From IMG/VR virus record IMGVR_UViG_3300021964_000278, positions 1-32,409 of that record: a stretch of 32,409 nt of DNA; one strand, 5' to 3'. How positions within the stretch are numbered: the stretch's first letter is position 1; each line of letters opens with the position of its first letter. The notes beneath the pieces are model-generated. The model was not told where the DNA came from. It worked only from the letters and a program-made list of their open reading frames with translations, and made no database searches. The translations under genes and the position numbers were made by a program. This document shows positions 11,747-19,471 of the stretch, piece by piece. This stretch comes from a virus.

Positions 11747-12013
11747 ATGCAAAAGAAGCCTATTAGCCTTGCAAGATTTAAGCGCGATGTTACATCTGCG
11801 ATTAAAGAAAAAGACTCAAGCGCAAAGCCAAAGTTAACAAAGGTTGGCCTTATTGACCTTCTTCCTGAGAATGTCGCAGAGAACATAAGAGACAACGAAA
11901 AATATGGTGATGCGTTAGGCGGGATGCTCGGTGGAGATTATGACACGAACTCTTATCAGAAGGCTGTAAAACGAGCTGCTATCAGATATTTCAAAAAGAT
12001 GAGGGGTAAGTAA
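11747..12013 (+). CDS. Small basic helical protein
   Basis: 88 residues from ATG 11747, two bases after the previous stop; a GTG four codons upstream is possible. Regions: ISLARFKRDVTSAIKEKDSS, VGLIDLLPENVAENIRDNEK, then GGMLGGDYDTNSYQKAVKRA. The Gly-rich DALGGMLGGDYD segment may be a turn between two helices. TAATG overlap with the next start. No family recognised. Confidence 0.62.
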   Translation: MQKKPISLARFKRDVTSAIKEKDSSAKPKLTKVGLIDLLPENVAENIRDNEKYGDALGGMLGGDYDTNSYQKAVKRAAIRYFKKMRGK

Positions 12014-12276
12014 TGCCTAAGTATCAGTTTAGAGATGGCACAGCTTATAATGGCCCAACGGTTACTATGCCAGACGGCAGGGTTATGTCTGGTGCAACAC
12101 TCACCTCTGACTCACAGCGTCTAGTGGAGATTGAAGATGGCGGTCAACGAAGCGGGGAATTACACGAAGCCAGCGTTGAGAAAGCGCCTGTTCCAGCGAG
12201 TAAAAGCCGAGGGAAAGGGCGGAAAGCCGGGTCAGTGGTCAGCAAGAAAAGCGCAAAGGCTAGCACTTCTGTATAA
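12013..12276 (+). CDS. Small protein with FRDGT-x-Y-x-GP and MSGATLT motifs
   Basis: 87 residues. The first 42, QFRDGTAYNGPTVTMPDGR then VMSGATLTSDSQRLVEIE, look like a small beta-rich conserved protein. From about residue 42 on the same DNA also encodes the start of the next small protein in another frame, and the C-terminal Lys/Ser-rich half is probably an unconstrained, overprinted tail. The start is coupled by TAATG. Confidence 0.6.
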   Translation: MPKYQFRDGTAYNGPTVTMPDGRVMSGATLTSDSQRLVEIEDGGQRSGELHEASVEKAPVPASKSRGKGRKAGSVVSKKSAKASTSV

Positions 12277-12304
12277 GAAGGCTGGCGGAGGATATACAAA
12301 CTAA
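12137..12304 (+). CDS. Conserved small protein nested in the previous gene
   Basis: 55 residues, ATG 12137 with GGAG seven bases upstream and TAA at 12302-12304 overlapping the next ATG. AGNYTKPALRKRLFQRVKA, then GGKPGQWSARKAQRLALLYK and GGGY is a pattern I recognise from many marine and T4-like phages (x-GNYTKP-x-x-RK-x-LF ... GQWSARKAQ-x-LA-x-x-YK-x-x-GGGY). Overlaps the preceding frame by 140 bases. Shorter than usual gene-calling cut-offs and easily missed. Function unknown. Confidence 0.8.
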   Translation: MAVNEAGNYTKPALRKRLFQRVKAEGKGGKPGQWSARKAQRLALLYKKAGGGYTN

Positions 12305-12648
12305 TGTCCGATCTTAGAAAGCTAACAGTCTCTCAGTTTAATGCTGCAGTGAATCGTGGTGTAAAGCAGCGTGAAGAAAAGATTCCATCTAATCTGCGTG
12401 CTATTGCTAGAAAGATTGTAGCTGGCATGTCGGCTCCTACTGGCTCTAAGTCGCAGTCTTCTCTGATTGCTCAAGTTGATGAAGACAAGCAGCGCAGGAT
12501 TAAAGATCTGGCTGACTACCAGCGCCGCATGGACAAGATGCGCAGATCTCTTCTTAAGATTGGCAAGAGTGCATCACTGGATGCATATAGGGACGCTGGT
12601 TTGCCTTTGGTCAACAAAGACGCAATCAGTGAGTATGTTCCGCGATAA
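12304..12648 (+). CDS. Small basic helical protein
   Basis: 114 residues. LTVSQFNAAVNRGVKQREEK and KIPSNLRAIARKIVAGMSA open it, then QVDEDKQRRIKDLADYQRRM suggests a coiled coil at about residues 56-85. Coupled start (TAATG). No recognised domain. The 48 bases after it are strikingly AT-rich (two CGATAA repeats, TATACGAATATACC) and could hold a promoter. Confidence 0.62.
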   Translation: MSDLRKLTVSQFNAAVNRGVKQREEKIPSNLRAIARKIVAGMSAPTGSKSQSSLIAQVDEDKQRRIKDLADYQRRMDKMRRSLLKIGKSASLDAYRDAGLPLVNKDAISEYVPR

Positions 12649-12696
12649 CGATAATATACGAATATACCAACCCCTAAGGGTAGGAATAATGGAATA

Positions 12697-12948
12697 ATGG
12701 CACTAGCAGCTTCACAGAGATCCTTGAGAGCATGGACGCGACAGAAATGGCGCACCAAGTCAGGGAAGCCCAGCACTCAGGGCAGGGAAGCTACTGGTGA
12801 ACGTTATCTCCCTGCGTCTGCCATCTCTGCCCTGAGTGACGCAGAGTATCAGCGCACAACAAAGAAGAAACGTGCTGCCCTACGTCGAGGCAAGCAGTTC
12901 TCAAAGCAACCAGAGAGCATTGCCAAAAAGACAGCGAGGCACAGATGA
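12697..12948 (+). CDS. DUF5872-like small basic protein
   Basis: 83 residues. SLRAWTRQKWRTKSGKPSTQ, then ATGERYLPASAISALSDAEY and GKQFSKQPESIAKKTA follow the DUF5872 pattern closely (W-x-x-x-x-W-x-TKSGKPSTQG, ATGERYLP, QP-x-x-IAKKTA), shared between phages and large eukaryotic viruses. Strongly basic; no function known. Overlaps the next gene by four bases (ATGA). Confidence 0.8.
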   Translation: MALAASQRSLRAWTRQKWRTKSGKPSTQGREATGERYLPASAISALSDAEYQRTTKKKRAALRRGKQFSKQPESIAKKTARHR

Positions 12949-13139
12949 GTTTTTTACACACGCTCAAACCAGAAGAGCGAGAGATCCTGCGAAGAGTGGT
13001 GAAGAAAGTACACCTTGTTCACCACCCCAAAGAATTTTGCACTAACCACGAGGCTGACAAAGTTATCTCTGTCATTGGCCCAGAGGTGGTTGAGCGAATG
13101 ATTAAGTTTGGCAAGGATCACAAGGTTGACCAACTTTAG
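12945..13139 (+). CDS. Small conserved protein before the large terminase
   Basis: 64 residues: LKPEEREILRRVVKKVHLVH, HPKEFCTNHEADKVISVIGP then EVVERMIKFGKDHKVD. I recognise this helix-helix type directly before large terminases in marine podoviruses. No catalytic motif. The terminase frame begins inside it (32-base overlap), so the two are probably translationally coupled. Confidence 0.72.
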   Translation: MSFLHTLKPEEREILRRVVKKVHLVHHPKEFCTNHEADKVISVIGPEVVERMIKFGKDHKVDQL

Positions 13140-14646
13140 CTACAAGCCTGATGGCCAAGTCCTCAAGGCATTTATGAAAGATAATACGTTCTTTCGTGGC
13201 ATCAGGGGGCCGGTAGGCTCTGGCAAGTCGGTGGCTTGTTGCGTTGAGGTGTTCCGCCGTGCGCTAGAGCAGAAGCCAAACAAGGACGGTATCCGGCGCA
13301 GCCGGTGGGCAATCATCCGAAATACCAACCCACAGCTTAGAACAACGACAATCAAGACTTGGCTTGACTGGTTCCCAGAGGATCAGTGGGGCAAGTTTAT
13401 GTGGTCGGTGCCATACACGCACAACATCAAGCAGGCGGATCTGGAACTTGAGGTCATCTTCTTGGCTCTTGATAGGCCGGAGGATGTAAAGAAGCTGTTG
13501 TCATTGGAGCTTACCGGCATCTGGATCAACGAGGCTAGAGAGGTTCCGAAGTCTATCATTGACGCCTGTACCATGCGTGTGGGTCGTTTTCCTTCCATGC
13601 GTGATGGAGGTCCGTCGTGGTCAGGGGTAATCGCTGACACTAACGCACCAGAGGAAGATCACTGGTGGCCGATTATGTCTGGCGAGGTGCCTGTCCCTGA
13701 CCACATTCCTCACGAGCAAGCGCGTATGCTGGTTAAGCCAGACAACTGGAACTTTTATGTGCAACCTGCTGGCATGAAAGAAGCGCTGGATAAGAACGGC
13801 AATGTCTTGGACTATGCGCAAAATACTAGTGCTGAAAACGCAAAGAACATGCTTGAGACTTATTATTCGAATCTGATTCGAGGCAAAACAAAGTCTTGGA
13901 TTGATGTGTATGTGATGAACCGCCTTGGCACTATTCAAGAGGGTAAGCCTGTCTATCCGATGTTTAATGCTGAGACACACATTGCAACAGAGGAGATTCC
14001 GATTGCTGATGGCATACCGTTGTACATTGGCATCGACTTTGGCCTGACACCTGCTGCTGTGTTTGGGCAGAAGGTAAGGGGTAGATGGCTGATCCAAGCT
14101 GAGATTGTCGCCATTGATATGGGTATTGTTCGTTTTGCTGAGATGCTGCGCCAAGAGATTGCTACTCGGTTTGGCAACCTTGATGTGCATATCTTTGGTG
14201 ATCCTGCGGGTGACTTCCGTGCGCAGACTGATGAAAGCACACCGTTCCAGATTCTTCGCGGTGCTGGCCTTCGCGCACAGCCTACACACAGTAACTCGGT
14301 AGATTTGCGCCTTGAGTCAGTGTCTAGCAACTTGAACAAGATGGTAGATGGCAAGCCAGCGTTCCTGATTGATCGACGCTGCCCTACGCTAATAAAGGGC
14401 TTTGAAGGTGGCTACAGCTACAAACGATTGCAGGTGTCTGGTGAGAGGTTTGATGACAAGCCAGAGAAAAACATGTATTCGCATATCCACGATGCTCTGC
14501 AATATCTGATGCTTGGCGCTGGCGAGGGGCGTAATCTTATCTCAGGGCAGAAGCCATTGAGAGCGTTCAACGCTAAGAAAGAGTTTGATGTCTTTGCTCG
14601 AAAGACCAAGCAGCCAAAGCGCAGTGGCTTGTGGGCAAGGATGTAA
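13108..14646 (+). CDS. Terminase large subunit (packaging ATPase/nuclease)
   Basis: About 512 residues, assuming a TTG start at 13108; a second TTG at 13126 and ATG 13174 are alternatives, and no start has a strong Shine-Dalgarno. N-terminal ATPase: Walker A GPVGSGKS (34-41), Walker B TGIWINEA (136-143, E142 catalytic). C-terminal RNase H-type nuclease: D310 in YIGIDFGLTPAAV, D365 in HIFGDPAGD and D462 in HDALQYLML. It cuts concatemers and drives DNA into the procapsid through the portal encoded downstream. Length and motifs are complete. Confidence 0.93.
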   Translation: MARITRLTNFSYKPDGQVLKAFMKDNTFFRGIRGPVGSGKSVACCVEVFRRALEQKPNKDGIRRSRWAIIRNTNPQLRTTTIKTWLDWFPEDQWGKFMWSVPYTHNIKQADLELEVIFLALDRPEDVKKLLSLELTGIWINEAREVPKSIIDACTMRVGRFPSMRDGGPSWSGVIADTNAPEEDHWWPIMSGEVPVPDHIPHEQARMLVKPDNWNFYVQPAGMKEALDKNGNVLDYAQNTSAENAKNMLETYYSNLIRGKTKSWIDVYVMNRLGTIQEGKPVYPMFNAETHIATEEIPIADGIPLYIGIDFGLTPAAVFGQKVRGRWLIQAEIVAIDMGIVRFAEMLRQEIATRFGNLDVHIFGDPAGDFRAQTDESTPFQILRGAGLRAQPTHSNSVDLRLESVSSNLNKMVDGKPAFLIDRRCPTLIKGFEGGYSYKRLQVSGERFDDKPEKNMYSHIHDALQYLMLGAGEGRNLISGQKPLRAFNAKKEFDVFARKTKQPKRSGLWARM

Positions 14647-14675
14647 GGTGATACAGGTTAATAAAGGAGACTGAC

Positions 14676-14882
14676 ATGTGCATTGGAGGCAGCGGCCCAT
14701 CCGGCCCAGCAGTTGATCCTGCGGCAGAAGCAGAAGCCGCTGAAAGAAAGCGTACTGCGCTTGAAGAGCGTAAGCAGCGCAAGCAAGAATCTCTTGCCGA
14801 AACTGTTGAGGCGACCACTCGTGGCGCTGGGCGTCGTTCTTTGATCACTGGAAGCGGCGGTGGTAGAGGCTACTTTGGGTAG
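14676..14882 (+). CDS. MC-x-GG small protein, shorter paralogue
   Basis: 68 residues with AAAGGAG before the ATG. MCIGGSGPSGPAVDPAAEAE, a charged helix (RKRTALEERKQRKQES), then TTRGAGRRSLITGSGGGRGY. It shares its MC-x-GG start and G-x-GRR C-terminal feature with the 183-residue protein at 10501. This short type often sits between large terminase and connector in podoviruses. Role unknown; possibly a minor virion or connector-associated protein. Confidence 0.7.
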   Translation: MCIGGSGPSGPAVDPAAEAEAAERKRTALEERKQRKQESLAETVEATTRGAGRRSLITGSGGGRGYFG

Positions 14883-14887
14883 GGATC

Positions 14888-16471
14888 ATGATTGTAAACA
14901 CTGACGTTGGGCAAACCGCATACAGCAACGACAAACTTGCTGGCATGTACATGAAGAAATACGAAAAGGCGAAGTCTCTGCGAGAGAACTTTGTTGATCT
15001 GTTTGAGGAGTGCTACGAGTATGCACTGCCTCAAAGAGAGTCGTTTTACTATGAAGCGGTAGGTCAGCGTCGTGATGACAAGATCTTTGATGAGACGGCT
15101 GTTGTTGGTGTGCAGGAGTTTGCATCACGTTTGCAGCAAGGTTTGGTGCCAAATTTTGCGCGATGGGCGGATTTTCGTGCGGGATCTGAGGTTCCAAATG
15201 AAGCGCGTGAAAGCGTTGATAACGAGCTTGATGAAGTAACTGAGTACGTCTTTGAGGTAATTCAGAACAGCAACTTTGGTCAGGAGGTGCATGAGTCCTT
15301 CCTTGATCTGGCTGTAGGCACTGGTGTGCTGTCTGTCTCTGAGGGTGACGCAATCAATCCGATTATGTTCTCGGCTGTGCCGTTGCCTCATGTGGTGTTG
15401 GACACTGGCCCTGATGATCGCATTGACCATGTATATCGTGAGCGTCAGGTACGCGCATCTGATGTGCCATTGATGTACAAGCAAGCTAGGATTGGCAGCA
15501 AGCTACAGCACAAGATTAAGAACGCGCCTGATGATAAGGTGAAGATCCTTGAGGTTGTTGCTAGAGATTACTCAGTAAAGAACGACGAAGCCTACTTGTT
15601 CTATGCTATTGACTGCACCAACAAGGAAGTAGTCAGAGAGGAGAAGTATCGTGGCGTGGGGTCAAATCCTTTTATATGCTTCCGCTGGTCGAAGTGCAGT
15701 GGCGAGGTCTATGGGCGTGGCCCACTCATCAATGCGCTTAGCGCCATTAAGACTACGAATCTCACTATTGAGCTTATACTTGAGAACGCGCAAATGGCTA
15801 TCTCAGGTATCTACCAAATGGAAGACGACGGAGTAGTCAACCCTGACACTATTAGCTTGGTACCGGGTACGGTTATTCCGAAGGCAGCTGGATCTCGTGG
15901 CTTGGAGCCAATCCGTGCTGCTGGCTCGTTTGACGTAGCTAACCTTGTGTTGTCTGATATGAGGCTCAACATCAAGAGAGCCTTGTACAATGACATGCTG
16001 GGTAATCCTGATCGAACCCCTGCTAGTGCAACAGAGGTTGCCGAGCGAATGGCTGATCTCTCACGCCGTATTGGTTCTGCATTTGGTAGGCTACAGGCTG
16101 AGTTGGTACAGCCTGTGCTACAGCGTGTAGTTTATATCCTGAAGAAGCAGGGGCGTATTGAACTGCCGACTATCAATGGCAGGGAGGTAAAGGTTCGTTC
16201 TGTATCGCCACTTGCACAGGCACAGGCAAACCAAGACATTACATCTGTGGCGCGTTGGCTTGAATTGGTTCAAGCAACCTTTGGCCCACAGGTAGTACAG
16301 ATTTTGATCGACTCAGAAGAAACAGCAGCATACTTGGGCAAGAAGTTCGGTGTGCCAGATTCATTGATCCGCGACCTTGAGGAACGCAGACAGCTTGTGG
16401 CTTTGGCACAACAGTATGCACAAACTCAACAGGGAGCGATGGGTGGCGCAGAGCAACTACCTCAGTCTTGA
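14888..16471 (+). CDS. Portal / head-to-tail connector protein (T7 gp8-like)
   Basis: 527 residues. Characteristic features: LFEECYEYALPQRESFYYEA, then FDETAVVGVQEFASRLQQGL, VGTGVLSVSEGD, and C-terminal TPASATEVAERMADLSRRIG followed by LQAELVQPVLQRVVYIL. This is the head-to-tail connecting protein family of T7-like podoviruses, which forms the dodecameric portal for DNA passage. Size is normal (T7 gp8 is 536). Preceded by AGGG and overlapping the next gene's 5' end by 29 bases. Confidence 0.92.
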   Translation: MIVNTDVGQTAYSNDKLAGMYMKKYEKAKSLRENFVDLFEECYEYALPQRESFYYEAVGQRRDDKIFDETAVVGVQEFASRLQQGLVPNFARWADFRAGSEVPNEARESVDNELDEVTEYVFEVIQNSNFGQEVHESFLDLAVGTGVLSVSEGDAINPIMFSAVPLPHVVLDTGPDDRIDHVYRERQVRASDVPLMYKQARIGSKLQHKIKNAPDDKVKILEVVARDYSVKNDEAYLFYAIDCTNKEVVREEKYRGVGSNPFICFRWSKCSGEVYGRGPLINALSAIKTTNLTIELILENAQMAISGIYQMEDDGVVNPDTISLVPGTVIPKAAGSRGLEPIRAAGSFDVANLVLSDMRLNIKRALYNDMLGNPDRTPASATEVAERMADLSRRIGSAFGRLQAELVQPVLQRVVYILKKQGRIELPTINGREVKVRSVSPLAQAQANQDITSVARWLELVQATFGPQVVQILIDSEETAAYLGKKFGVPDSLIRDLEERRQLVALAQQYAQTQQGAMGGAEQLPQS

Positions 16472-16706
16472 TGGCTACAAACGCAGTCGTCCAGATGACG
16501 AGAAGATAAGCATCAACATAGCCGCCTTGTTCAAAGATGAACTAGGCAAAGATGTGTTGAAGTATCTACGTTCAATTACAATTGAAGCAGTTAATGGCGC
16601 AGCAGTTTCTGATGCGGAGCTACGTCATATGGAGGGGCAGCGATACATCGTGGGCCTAATAGAGTCGCGCATCCGGCATGGTCAAAAGGTGAAATCAAAT
16701 GAATGA
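16443..16706 (+). CDS. Small Bbp19-like phage protein
   Basis: 87 residues from GTG 16443, chosen because GGAG lies six bases upstream; the open frame extends further into the connector gene. Pattern: FKDELGKDVLKYLRSITIEA then DAELRHMEGQRYIVGLIESR resembles the Bbp19-type protein found between connector and scaffold (F-x-x-x-x-G-x-x-VL-x-x-L ... EGQR-x-x-x-x-x-I). Likely a small virion or assembly factor. The downstream scaffold overlaps by eight bases. Confidence 0.68.
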   Translation: MAQSNYLSLDGYKRSRPDDEKISINIAALFKDELGKDVLKYLRSITIEAVNGAAVSDAELRHMEGQRYIVGLIESRIRHGQKVKSNE

Positions 16707-17436
16707 AGCAGAACCTACAGCAGAAGAGTCTGGAATTGTAACCGAGGGTGGCAATCCGATGCTTGAGCCAGAAGCGGCACCTGATCCTCTTGCTGCTCTG
16801 CCTGAGAAGTTCAAATCTATTGATGATCTTGTTGAGTCCTACTCAAACCTTGAGAGCAAGATTGGTGCAAAGGAAGAAACATTCCGCGACCAGTTTATGA
16901 AGGAGATGGAAGAGCAAGCATACGCTAACAGGCCGGAATCTGTTGGTGACTATGTGCTTCCTGATAGCATTGACGATGAAATGGCTACCGATAACCCGCT
17001 GCTACAGTGGTGGGCCAATCAAGCGTTTGAGAATGGTTACAGCCAAGACGAGTTTGCAGAAGGCATTGAGATGTATGTTAATGCAATCAACGCAGATGTG
17101 CCTGACTATGACGCAGAGGTAGGCAAGCTTGGCGACAATGCTAACGCTAGGACAGAGGCTGCTAGCTTGTTTGCAAATCAGTTTTTTCCAGAGGAAATGC
17201 TTGGTGCTGTAGAGCGTATGTGTGAGACAGCCGAAGGTATTATGGTTGTTGAGCATATTATGGAAGCTCTAAAAGAGGGTGGCCCATCTAACGGTGCTGT
17301 AGAGGTTTCACGTGAAACAGAGGCAGATCTTCGCCAGATGATGCTCGACCCGCGTTATCATGACCCAGCGCGGCGTGACCCGACTTTTGTTAAACAAGTC
17401 GATGACGGCTTCAAGCGTATGTTTACCAATGGCTAA
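16699..17436 (+). CDS. Capsid assembly scaffolding protein (T7 gp9-like)
   Basis: 245 residues, highly acidic and rich in Glu/Asp/Pro. KFKSIDDLVESYSNLESKIG (about residues 38-57) is the scaffold signature, then VLPDSIDD, and a C-terminal helical-basic end (RRDPTFVKQVDDGFKRMF), the usual capsid-binding part. It lies between connector and capsid as in T7. It directs procapsid assembly and leaves before or during packaging. Confidence 0.88.
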   Translation: MNEAEPTAEESGIVTEGGNPMLEPEAAPDPLAALPEKFKSIDDLVESYSNLESKIGAKEETFRDQFMKEMEEQAYANRPESVGDYVLPDSIDDEMATDNPLLQWWANQAFENGYSQDEFAEGIEMYVNAINADVPDYDAEVGKLGDNANARTEAASLFANQFFPEEMLGAVERMCETAEGIMVVEHIMEALKEGGPSNGAVEVSRETEADLRQMMLDPRYHDPARRDPTFVKQVDDGFKRMFTNG

Positions 17437-17950
17437 TGAAGTGTTGCGAGTTGGCAGGCTCTCGCTGATTAAAAGCCTGCCCGAACATGCTGAGCGTGTT
17501 GCTGACAACATGCGCAAGGCGGATGTCAGGGAGTGCTATATACACAACCTGACTCCGCTAGAGGCACTTACTGAGCCTATGGTTATAGAGGGTGCAGTTA
17601 CTTACACACTGCGACTTGATGAGACGCCTATTGGGATGTGCGGGAGCGTACCTATAGACGATAATTACGGACGCATTTGGCTGCTTGGCACCAATGCGAT
17701 TAGTTATAACTTCCGCCCATTTCTTAGGGGTTGTCGCCCAACTATAGAACTGCTGCAAGGTCATTACGCTAGCATAGAAAACTTTGTTCCCGCTGACCAT
17801 CACGACACGATTATGTGGCTAAGTTGGTGTGGGTTTACGTTTGATGAGAGTATGTATGAAATGAATAGCCATACTTTCATGCGATTTGAGCGTTGCGCTG
17901 TAGATAAAAATGATGGTATTGGTGAATTAAGTCGGCCTGTAATGCACTGA
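17429..17950 (+). CDS. T7 gp13-like protein with GNAT-type fold (DUF2833)
   Basis: 173 residues from ATG 17429 (eight-base overlap with the scaffold). EHAERVADNMRKADVRECYI, TPLEALTEPM, GMCGSVPIDDNYGRIWLLGT and IMWLSWCGFTFDE match the gp13/DUF2833 family: an acetyltransferase-like scaffold with a WLLGT strand and a W-L-x-x-x-GF end. T7 gp13 is required for virion assembly. No clean acetyl-CoA loop is visible, so catalysis is doubtful. The frame is open for another 26 codons after its TGA (next entry). Confidence 0.8.
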   Translation: MANEVLRVGRLSLIKSLPEHAERVADNMRKADVRECYIHNLTPLEALTEPMVIEGAVTYTLRLDETPIGMCGSVPIDDNYGRIWLLGTNAISYNFRPFLRGCRPTIELLQGHYASIENFVPADHHDTIMWLSWCGFTFDESMYEMNSHTFMRFERCAVDKNDGIGELSRPVMH

Positions 17951-18031
17951 GCGACCCGCAAGGACAATCGCGTTGAGGAAGCTAAGCAGACAACCGAAGC
18001 AACCGTAACCTTACAGAAGGAACTGAGATAA
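17951..18031 (+). other. In-frame open stretch between gp13-like stop and capsid start
   Basis: Directly after the TGA the same frame reads 26 sense codons (ATRKDNRVEEAKQTTEATVT then LQKELR) and stops at a TAA that overlaps the capsid ATG as TAATG, the junction type used elsewhere in this operon. There is no ATG, GTG or TTG in the stretch. It may be a read-through extension, a relic of a longer gene cut by a recent nonsense change, or chance (a 27-codon open frame is not rare). It also contains the AAGGAAC ribosome-binding site of the capsid gene. Confidence 0.35.
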
Positions 18032-18843
18032 TGGCTAACACGATTGATGTAGCATTTATCAAGCAGTTTGAGTCTGAGGTTCACATGGCTTATCAGCGCA
18101 TGGGTTCCAAGCTTCGGAACACTGTCCGCATGTCTAACAATGTGACCGGGACGACAACTCGCTTTCAAAAGATTGGTGCTGGCTCTGCCTCCACCAAAAC
18201 TCGCAATGGCAACGTAACCGCAATGGAGCTGGTGCATACGCAAGTAGAAGCCACCATGGCGGACTTCTATGCTGCTGAGTACATTGATAAGCTCGATGAG
18301 CTTAAGATCAACATCAATGAGCGTCAGGCTGTGGCACAATCTGCTGCTGCTGCTCTTGGTCGTAAGACTGATGAGATCCTGTACACAGCAATGGATTCCG
18401 GCGCTAATGCAACCCAAATTGCTGACGCGACTGGTGCGCTTGTAAAGGGTGATCTGCTTACTTTGTTTGAGACCTTTGGCTCGGCAAACATCCCAGAAGA
18501 CGGTAACCGTTACATTGCCATGCACCCTGCTGGCTATGCAGATCTGTTCAATATCACTGAGTTTGCTTCTAGCGACTTTGTTGGTGATCAGAACCTGCCG
18601 TATGCTGGTGGTATGACGATGAAGGAGTTTCTTGGCTTCAAGATCTTCTCCACCTCAGCCATCACTGCCGGTAAGAACATGGCTTACCACACATCTGCGG
18701 TAGGTCTTGGTGTCAATGCAGATGTGACTACCGAGATCAACTATGTGCCGGAAAAGGTTGCTCACCTTGCCACGTCGATGATGTCGATGGGTGCTGTTGT
18801 CATTGACGACAATGGTGTGTACGAAGTTCTGGACAACAACTAA
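18031..18843 (+). CDS. Major capsid protein
   Basis: 270 residues. The N-terminus DVAFIKQFESEVHMAYQRMG, GTTTRFQKIGAGSAST, then DFYAAEYIDKLDELKININE and AAALGRKTDEILYTAMD match the HK97-fold capsid family common in alphaproteobacterial podoviruses (capsid_2-like). It continues with GNRYIAMHPAGYADLF and ends in GVYEVLDNN. It should form the icosahedral shell with the scaffold. AAGGAAC precedes ATG. A strong TTCG-capped hairpin follows the stop, consistent with a need for high, differential expression. Confidence 0.93.
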   Translation: MANTIDVAFIKQFESEVHMAYQRMGSKLRNTVRMSNNVTGTTTRFQKIGAGSASTKTRNGNVTAMELVHTQVEATMADFYAAEYIDKLDELKININERQAVAQSAAAALGRKTDEILYTAMDSGANATQIADATGALVKGDLLTLFETFGSANIPEDGNRYIAMHPAGYADLFNITEFASSDFVGDQNLPYAGGMTMKEFLGFKIFSTSAITAGKNMAYHTSAVGLGVNADVTTEINYVPEKVAHLATSMMSMGAVVIDDNGVYEVLDNN

Positions 18844-18850
18844 GTAGGGA

Positions 18851-18870
18851 GAGGGGGCTTCGGCCCCCTC
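18851..18870 (+). promoter_or_regulatory. UUCG-capped hairpin between capsid and tail-tube A genes
   Basis: GAGGGGGC, TTCG, GCCCCCTC: a perfect 8-bp GC-rich stem with the very stable UUCG tetraloop. There is no T-run after it, so it is not a complete rho-independent terminator; an mRNA 3'-end stabiliser, an attenuator or a start-site element is more likely. The ATG of the next gene lies only seven bases after it, and the GGGAGA upstream of the stem is the only nearby Shine-Dalgarno-like sequence. Confidence 0.75.
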
Positions 18871-18877
18871 AACTGAA

Positions 18878-19471
18878 ATGGCAGTTAGCAGCACCGCAGC
18901 AAACTCATCTATCGACATCTGCTCAAGAGCGTTGATTCTTATTGGGGCAGATCCGATCACATCATTTGATGATGGAAGCACAGAGGCTCTTGTCTCTGTG
19001 AATATGTATGAGGATGTTGCTAGAGCATCTCTGGTAAATGCTAGGTGGCGCTTTGCCACAAACCAGTCTGTGTTGAACAGACTAACAGATGCACCTACCG
19101 GTCGTTATGACTATGCCTATCAACAGGCCACAGGCACATTGATGGTACACGCTGTTACCGTTAATGACTTCCCGCTTGAGTATCAGATTTACGGCGACAA
19201 GATTTATGCAAACACATCTCCGAGTGATGTGGTAATTGCTGACTATACATACAGGGCTAATGAAGAAGATTGGCCTTCTTACTTTACACTTGCCGTTGAG
19301 TATGCGCTGGCAACGTTGTTTGCAACGTCTATTGCCAGAGATGCTGGCTTGGCTTCTCTAATGAAGCAAGCTGCAACAGAAGCAATGGCAAAGGCTCGTA
19401 GCTTGGATGCGCAGCAGCAGACAACACGCAAGCTGGTAACGTCGAGGTTTATTACTGACAGGCGAAGTTAA
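18878..19471 (+). CDS. Tail tubular protein A (T7 gp11-like)
   Basis: 197 residues. IDICSRALILIGADPITSFD, then EALVSVNMYEDVARASLVNA, RWRFATNQSVLNRL and AVEYALATLFATSIARDAGL are the typical pattern of the gp11-type gatekeeper/adaptor. It joins the portal to the tail nozzle. ATG 18878 is supported by the family start (S-x-x-DIC), though no free Shine-Dalgarno is adjacent because of the hairpin. TAATG coupling to the next gene. Confidence 0.88.
   Translation: MAVSSTAANSSIDICSRALILIGADPITSFDDGSTEALVSVNMYEDVARASLVNARWRFATNQSVLNRLTDAPTGRYDYAYQQATGTLMVHAVTVNDFPLEYQIYGDKIYANTSPSDVVIADYTYRANEEDWPSYFTLAVEYALATLFATSIARDAGLASLMKQAATEAMAKARSLDAQQQTTRKLVTSRFITDRRS

Noticed and set aside
13621-14289. 222-residue minus-strand open frame
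   Set aside because: Entirely antisense to the large terminase, whose motifs are intact; composition is not protein-like.
17800-18525. 241-residue minus-strand open frame
   Set aside because: Crosses the gp13-like and capsid genes on the opposite strand with no start signal.
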